DNA of 53,549 nucleotides from Bacteroidales bacterium. GTDB lineage: Bacteria > Bacteroidota > Bacteroidia > Bacteroidales > UBA932. The DNA lies in NCBI GenBank assembly GCA_024402135.1, contig JAKSJN010000014.1, forward strand, positions 1 through 53,549, read 5' to 3'. The number at the start of each line of letters is the position of its first letter. Position 1 is the stretch's first letter. The notes beneath the pieces were generated by a model that had not been told where the DNA came from, did no database searches, and saw nothing but the letters and a program-made list of their open reading frames with translations. Position numbers and translations under genes: made by a program. Below, piece after piece: positions 48,647 through 53,549 of this stretch.

Positions 48647-51079
48647 TCACTCCGTCTTTATCGACTCCACAGGATTCCTCGTCGCTGCGCTGAAGCTGCG
48701 GGCAACCACAAGAGCCACCGTCACAACCAGAACAACCATCAGAGCCGCCACGAACACCCACGGCTGAATGCTCATGTGATAAGCGAAGTTGCTGAAATAC
48801 CTCTCAGTAACAAGATAGCTGACCGGAGCCGCAATCACAAAGCAGATCATCACGATGGTCGCATACTTCCTGCTCAGCATCGAGAGGATATCCTTCACCT
48901 CAGCACCGAGCACACGTCTCACGGCAATCTCCTTCATGCGGTGCTGTGTCTCAAAGAACACAAGTCCGAACACACCCATCAGAGCCAGGATAATTGCAAT
49001 AAGCGTAAATCCCGTCACCTGCTTGCTCAGCTTCTCCTCCAGATTGTACTTGCGTGCAAGTTCCTCGTCAAAAGGATGGAGAGCTATACTGTCAGGGTCG
49101 ACTTCAGGACATAACTCCAATGCGGTATCTCTGATAAAAGTCATTACTTTGAATGGATCTGCACCTGCTGCCGTTCTTACATAGATATGCGTAAGCCCCA
49201 GAGGCCTGAACGAATGATCCTTGCCAAAGACATAGAATGCGAACGGATCGCTTCCATACTGAAGAGGACGGAAATGGAAGTTCTTGCAGAATCCCGCCAA
49301 AACAGCATTATCCTCAGTATGACTCGGGACGTTCGAGTCAAGTGAGAACTCATACGTGTCTCTTGCCTCCTCATTGAAGATAAGCACTCCCGTCTCAGAG
49401 AGCTCATCACTTTTTGTGAAGTTCCTGCCTTCAACCATCTCGATTCCCATGAAGTCAAGGAAATTATAAGCGACAGGATAAACATCAAAAGTGATATTCC
49501 TTCCATTGTCAGTATATCCCCAACCCATCCTGGACTGGCTGACCATCTGGCCAAATCCCCAGGTAAGATCAACGATGTCAGGATTGCTTCGAAGTTTGTC
49601 TTCAAATGCCTCGTTCTTTGGATTCCACCATGCCGCATCGCCAGGAATTACGCCCGATATCAGTTGCTCCTTATCGAAGCCCATGTCGAAGGTCATCATG
49701 TATTTGTGCTGGAGCTTGACAAACGAAGCGCAGATGATTAGCACAAGCGAGATGACGAACTGAACTCCAATGAGAGTATTTCTCAGACTGCGACCGGCTC
49801 TTGACGAACCGAAAGAGCCCTTGAGCACCATAGCTGGCTGGAAAGAGGTAATGTAGAAAGCCGGATAGATACTGCTCACTGCAGCGCCGATTATTGCCAC
49901 AGCAACCGTAAGTACAAGTATCCCGACATTTGCAGTCATGCCAATCGGAGCTGCAAGGATATCAGTCATCGAAGACTTATCAAGTGCCAGAACCATAGCT
50001 GCCGACAGAATGAGCGCCAGTACAACCATACCCACTGACTCCAGAATGAAATTCACCACAAGCGAAGCTCTCGATGTTCCGAACACCTTGTATGTGTTCA
50101 CGCTCCTGACACGTGCAGGGACAAGGGCAAAGAAGAAGTTGATGAAATTGATAAGTGCAATCAGGATGATAAGGATTGCCACCACCAGGAGCGATATGTC
50201 CGTTGTCTTATTTCCAGAACGACAGATAGGGTGTTTTGCATTGATGTCTTCGCGGTAGTATAGTTCCTCCATAGGAATCAATGTAACACTCAGAATCGCC
50301 ATGTTTTCCTCTATCTGCTCGGAGGTGATGCCGCTGAAGCGCTCCACGAGCCACTGCCTATAAAAGTCATTAGCAGCCTGTTCGAAGGCCTCCTTACCGT
50401 CAGCACTGCTAAGCTTAACAAAATATGGGAAACTGCTTTCACCCCAATCGTCGACGAATTGATTGCCATAGCTGTTTATGAGTTCTATGCAGCCGGGAGA
50501 GCTGTTCTTTGGAAACGTATCCTTCCAGATTGCCACAATCTTGCAATCGAGCGATCCGCCATTAGGTGAGAACGAGAGAAAATCTCCAACCTTAAGACCA
50601 TGACTGCTTGCAAACTGGCTCGATACGGCAACGGCCCCTACTCGGGACATATCATCGAACGTTCCAGATTCAGCCTCAAAGTCAAACACATCAAAAATAC
50701 CTTGGGTTGCCCTCTGCTCCACTGCAGAGAACTTTCTGACATTGTCTCCTTCCTTGAGGTAAAATATAGACTCATCGGTTCCAGAAGCAAAAGTAGATGT
50801 TCCGAAGGCTTCTACACCAGGCATTGATGTGCAGAGCTCTTCTGCCATCGGCCGGGCGTAATACAGATTGAGTCCTCCGTCTTTACCAGGATTCGGCCGA
50901 GTCATCACGAAGATGCGTTCTCCGTCTGACAAACCCTGGTTGTACGTGAATCCCCACTGCACCTGAGTCAGGATCACATAGAACGCCGCGAAGGCCACAG
51001 CCATGCCGAAAATGTTCAGCAGGCTGCTCGCCTTGTAATGGCGCAGGGTATTGATGAAATTATGAAACAGATACTTCAT
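48647..51079 (-). CDS. FtsX-like ABC permease 3
   Basis: This 810-residue membrane protein belongs to a different branch of the same family. The start MKYLFHNFINTLRHYKASSL is typical of Bacteroidota MacB-like permeases; FtsX blocks lie near residues 285-430 and 685-805, the latter with FFETQHRMKEIAVRRVLGA. It starts 17 bases after the stop of permease 4 and ends 42 bases before permease 2. Confidence 0.9.
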   Translation of the reverse strand: MKYLFHNFINTLRHYKASSLLNIFGMAVAFAAFYVILTQVQWGFTYNQGLSDGERIFVMTRPNPGKDGGLNLYYARPMAEELCTSMPGVEAFGTSTFASGTDESIFYLKEGDNVRKFSAVEQRATQGIFDVFDFEAESGTFDDMSRVGAVAVSSQFASSHGLKVGDFLSFSPNGGSLDCKIVAIWKDTFPKNSSPGCIELINSYGNQFVDDWGESSFPYFVKLSSADGKEAFEQAANDFYRQWLVERFSGITSEQIEENMAILSVTLIPMEELYYREDINAKHPICRSGNKTTDISLLVVAILIILIALINFINFFFALVPARVRSVNTYKVFGTSRASLVVNFILESVGMVVLALILSAAMVLALDKSSMTDILAAPIGMTANVGILVLTVAVAIIGAAVSSIYPAFYITSFQPAMVLKGSFGSSRAGRSLRNTLIGVQFVISLVLIICASFVKLQHKYMMTFDMGFDKEQLISGVIPGDAAWWNPKNEAFEDKLRSNPDIVDLTWGFGQMVSQSRMGWGYTDNGRNITFDVYPVAYNFLDFMGIEMVEGRNFTKSDELSETGVLIFNEEARDTYEFSLDSNVPSHTEDNAVLAGFCKNFHFRPLQYGSDPFAFYVFGKDHSFRPLGLTHIYVRTAAGADPFKVMTFIRDTALELCPEVDPDSIALHPFDEELARKYNLEEKLSKQVTGFTLIAIILALMGVFGLVFFETQHRMKEIAVRRVLGAEVKDILSMLSRKYATIVMICFVIAAPVSYLVTERYFSNFAYHMSIQPWVFVAALMVVLVVTVALVVARSFSAATRNPVESIKTE

Positions 51080-51096
51080 CGTATTATAATCCTTCT

Positions 51097-53481
51097 TTAT
51101 TCTTTCTTCAACTCAATCGCAGGATTCGTCCTTGCCGCCTTCAGAGTCTGCCAGAGAACAGCGCCAAAGGCGATGACCGCTGAAATGATTACAGCTAATA
51201 TGAACAACCATCCATAGCCATCAATGCGATAAGCAAATCGCTCCAGGTACAATCTTGACGCCCAGATGGCCAATGGAATGCCAATCATGCAGGCGATACC
51301 AACCAGAATCATATAGATCTTGACATTCCTCCAGATCTCACCATTGACATCAGCTCCAAAGACCTTGCGCACGGCAATCTGCTTGGTATTCTCATCTGCG
51401 AAGTATGCGCTCATGGCCAGCAAGCCTAAAAGTGATATCAATATCGCAAGAGCAGCAAAAAGCTCCACAAGACGTAGAGTTCTTCGAACAGGAGAAAGTA
51501 TCTTCATGTTAATGTCTCGCACAAAGCCATACCGCCATGCGGGTTCTTCCACACCTGTGGTCTCCAACCGGTATTCCTTGTATGCCTGACGAATGGCTTC
51601 ATCGTAGGACTTGTCCTCCCCAGTAGTGCCGATCAGCAGACAGTTCGAATACCTCAGTTCTTCTGCACGTGTAACGATGACTCCGCCAGTTGTGTTGCTT
51701 ATGCCATCTGAGGCGGGTCTTGTGGGAAAGTCCGTCACCACACCGCCAATGAACTCCGGTTGAACACCATTCATATTGATTCTCCTTGGGAACACTGTGG
51801 ATGTGTCCGATACCGCAGCGGCATTGAAGGCACTGCGGCTCATCCAAATCGAATGCGTCAGCGGATGGCCGAAATCCTCTTCTATTTCCAGTCCCAGAAG
51901 TCTGAAATAGGTGGAATCGCAAATGATGAGAGGCATATCTACGCTATGCTCCGCGTCCACCCTGATACCCATTGTCATATTTATAATGCCAGGAATACCG
52001 CGACCAACGCCAACTTTCGTCACAAAGGGAAGCTGCTCGACCTTGTCCTTGAAAAGCTTCATCTTGTCATAATTCTGGGCAGAGTATTCGATGTAGTAGA
52101 GATTGTCTGTGGTGGCATGCATCGGACGGGTAATCATGTGACGCATCTGGGCCTCCATCACCAGTGCCAGAGCGATCAGAGATACAGAAAGGATGTTTTG
52201 AACAACAATGAACACCTTGTTAAGCAGCATCTTATTGCGGCGTTTCAAAGTCCCCTTGATCACATCGATGGGATCGTAGCGCGAGGCCACGATAGCAGGA
52301 AGAACGCCACAGATTGTGCCCAGCAACAGAATTCCGGCAATGTACGCCATAATATAGCCCGGAGTCATCATGAATGACAGTTTTACACTGGTGTCTCCTA
52401 CGCCCAGGAGCAAGTCGTCCGGATCGCTGGTGGAAACCAGACTGTTCATCATAGGAAGCAGGAAGTAAGCCAGCAGAAGTGCCACGGCAAAGCATACGGC
52501 AGTAAAAGCCACGGATTCGCCGATATGCTTCCACAGAATGCTGGACTTTTCTGCTCCCAGCAATTGTCGGGTGGCCATCTCCTTGGACCGCTTGCCTGCA
52601 AGTGCCAGGTTCAGATTCACATAGTTGAAGATAGCAGACAACAATAGCAGGAGGACAACCACTGTCAGAAGTTTGAGCATCTGGACATTACCTTGACGTG
52701 TGAGTCCATCGCTGTTCGCTTCTGCAAAGAAGGCCTCGTCCATTCGGTAAGCTTTCCACAAGTTCACCTTCTCAGATCCCCAGAGGGGTTCATAATTTTT
52801 GTGCAAGAGTTCGTTCACTTTGGCCTGCACGTCGGCAACATTCGCATCGTTGCGGACACGGAACCATGTAGTGTAGTTGCCGATACTGCCGAAGCTTCGT
52901 TCCTCATCCGCGGCCCAAGTTGCAGAAATGTGCGTAATAATGTCGCAGGGCATGAAGTAGGTTCCATCAAAATCGGCAAATATTCCTTTGACTATGCGAT
53001 CCGATTCGTCCACGTTGATGACTTTACCCAAGAGGCTTTCTTCATCATTTGCGAGTTTTCTGGCCATAGATTCACTGATGAGGACATCATTCTTACCGAC
53101 AAAATCTTCAGAACGCCCTTCTGTCAGGCGATATTCAGGGAACACCTTGAAGAAGTTGGCATCAGCCTCAATGCCGGAGCATTGGAACAGTTGTTCGCCT
53201 TCGCTGATGATCGGCTCGTCCAAGATGGTCATGTGCGTGGCTACATCAACTTCTGGAATATACATCTCCAATTCCTCTTTATCCCAATAAGTCAGACCGA
53301 GGAATTCATCGGACCCAAGTGCAAAAGTGCGCTTCCAATCCGGGGACTCGTGCGCAACCTGGTACTGCTGCGCCACGTAGCTTCCGATCAAAATCACGAA
53401 AGCCAGGCTCAATGCCAGTCCCACTGCCTCGATGATGGTGTACAATTTATTGCGGGAAAGAAATTTCAGGTAACTCTTCAT
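51097..53481 (-). CDS. FtsX-like ABC permease 4
   Basis: This 794-residue membrane protein starts MKSYLKFLSRNKLYTIIEAV and has two FtsX blocks, with KRSKEMATRQLLGAEKSSI in the first and ENTKQIAVRKVFGADVNGE in the second. It is related to permeases 1 and 2 but more distant. It begins 32 bases after the end of the ATPase gene at the window edge, the usual ATPase-permease arrangement. Confidence 0.9.
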   Translation of the reverse strand: MKSYLKFLSRNKLYTIIEAVGLALSLAFVILIGSYVAQQYQVAHESPDWKRTFALGSDEFLGLTYWDKEELEMYIPEVDVATHMTILDEPIISEGEQLFQCSGIEADANFFKVFPEYRLTEGRSEDFVGKNDVLISESMARKLANDEESLLGKVINVDESDRIVKGIFADFDGTYFMPCDIITHISATWAADEERSFGSIGNYTTWFRVRNDANVADVQAKVNELLHKNYEPLWGSEKVNLWKAYRMDEAFFAEANSDGLTRQGNVQMLKLLTVVVLLLLLSAIFNYVNLNLALAGKRSKEMATRQLLGAEKSSILWKHIGESVAFTAVCFAVALLLAYFLLPMMNSLVSTSDPDDLLLGVGDTSVKLSFMMTPGYIMAYIAGILLLGTICGVLPAIVASRYDPIDVIKGTLKRRNKMLLNKVFIVVQNILSVSLIALALVMEAQMRHMITRPMHATTDNLYYIEYSAQNYDKMKLFKDKVEQLPFVTKVGVGRGIPGIINMTMGIRVDAEHSVDMPLIICDSTYFRLLGLEIEEDFGHPLTHSIWMSRSAFNAAAVSDTSTVFPRRINMNGVQPEFIGGVVTDFPTRPASDGISNTTGGVIVTRAEELRYSNCLLIGTTGEDKSYDEAIRQAYKEYRLETTGVEEPAWRYGFVRDINMKILSPVRRTLRLVELFAALAILISLLGLLAMSAYFADENTKQIAVRKVFGADVNGEIWRNVKIYMILVGIACMIGIPLAIWASRLYLERFAYRIDGYGWLFILAVIISAVIAFGAVLWQTLKAARTNPAIELKKE

Positions 53482-53513
53482 ATTACTCTTTCCTTGTTTC
53501 TAATTATGTCTAA

Positions 53514-53549
53514 TTACAGCTCGTTCTTTACGTCAGAGACAATCTTACC
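53514..53549 (-). CDS. ABC ATPase (LolD/MacB type), last codons only
   Basis: Only the last 11 codons and the stop lie in the window, reading GKIVSDVKNEL. They are identical in protein sequence to the end of the remnant at 44716-44850. The gene continues past the window edge and is presumed intact because permeases 3 and 4 need an ATPase. Confidence 0.6.
   Translation of the reverse strand, partial: GKIVSDVKNEL

Overview
The window looks like a chromosomal segment of a gut-type member of the Bacteroidales (phylum Bacteroidota). The evidence is a SusC/SusD pair, many lipoproteins with short lipobox signals, tandem 800-residue FtsX-type permeases, a C10 peptidase, desulfoferrodoxin, and repeated Bacteroidota promoter boxes (TTTG, a 19-20 base spacer, then TAnnTTTG). 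Most genes share moderately GC-rich codon use; the exception is 31.1-33.8 kb, which is clearly AT-richer. I cannot name the genus from sequence alone.

Layout. 1-0.3 kb: three tRNAs (Thr, Tyr, Gly) on the minus strand, the last cut by the window edge. 0.3-2.2 kb: dxs (minus). 2.3-9.8 kb: a tight plus-strand run of two MFS transporters, ssb, a DsbD-type thiol:disulfide reductase, cysS and an exonuclease III. 9.8-10.06 kb: a terminator and a long inverted repeat. 10.06-13.7 kb: a UPF0104-type membrane protein (minus), then a PfkB sugar/nucleoside kinase, a DUF6913-like protein, a DUF368 (polyprenyl-phosphate flippase family) protein and tRNA-Arg. 13.7-14.0 kb: an array of terminator hairpins, including four tandem 52-53 bp repeats. 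14.0-19.1 kb: susD, susC and a His-rich exported protein (minus). 19.2-22.1 kb: topB and an EamA transporter, translationally coupled. 22.1-29.5 kb, minus strand: an M14 peptidase, an EF-hand membrane protein, and a three-gene module of Na+/solute symporter, FAD oxidoreductase and 2[4Fe-4S] ferredoxin. 29.5-31.1 kb: a type-B carboxylesterase lipoprotein. 31.1-33.8 kb: an AT-rich island with a C10 cysteine peptidase and two small lipoproteins, ending in a copy of the esterase gene's last codons. 33.8-36.8 kb: an Lrp/AsnC regulator divergent from metY and cysK. 36.8-41.0 kb: an esterase, a LysR regulator, lipocalin, desulfoferrodoxin and a metallo-beta-lactamase-fold lipoprotein. 41.3-53.5 kb: a large minus-strand ABC transporter cluster with a small ATPase and 3-TM protein, four FtsX-like permeases, a TPR protein, a remnant of a LolD/MacB-type ATPase and the last codons of an apparently intact one.

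How it works together. The metY-cysK pair with a divergent Lrp regulator is a sulfur amino-acid unit. Desulfoferrodoxin and lipocalin, with overlapping start and stop codons, look like an oxidative-stress pair. The symporter, flavoprotein and ferredoxin probably import and reduce or oxidise an unknown organic acid. The C10 peptidase, followed by a small lipocalin-like lipoprotein, could be a protease-inhibitor pair. The ABC cluster has been rearranged: one permease keeps only the C-terminal third-to-fifth of an upstream ATPase gene. The points most worth following up are the duplicated esterase tail around the AT-rich island, the symporter/flavoprotein module, the EF-hand membrane protein and the rearranged ABC cluster.
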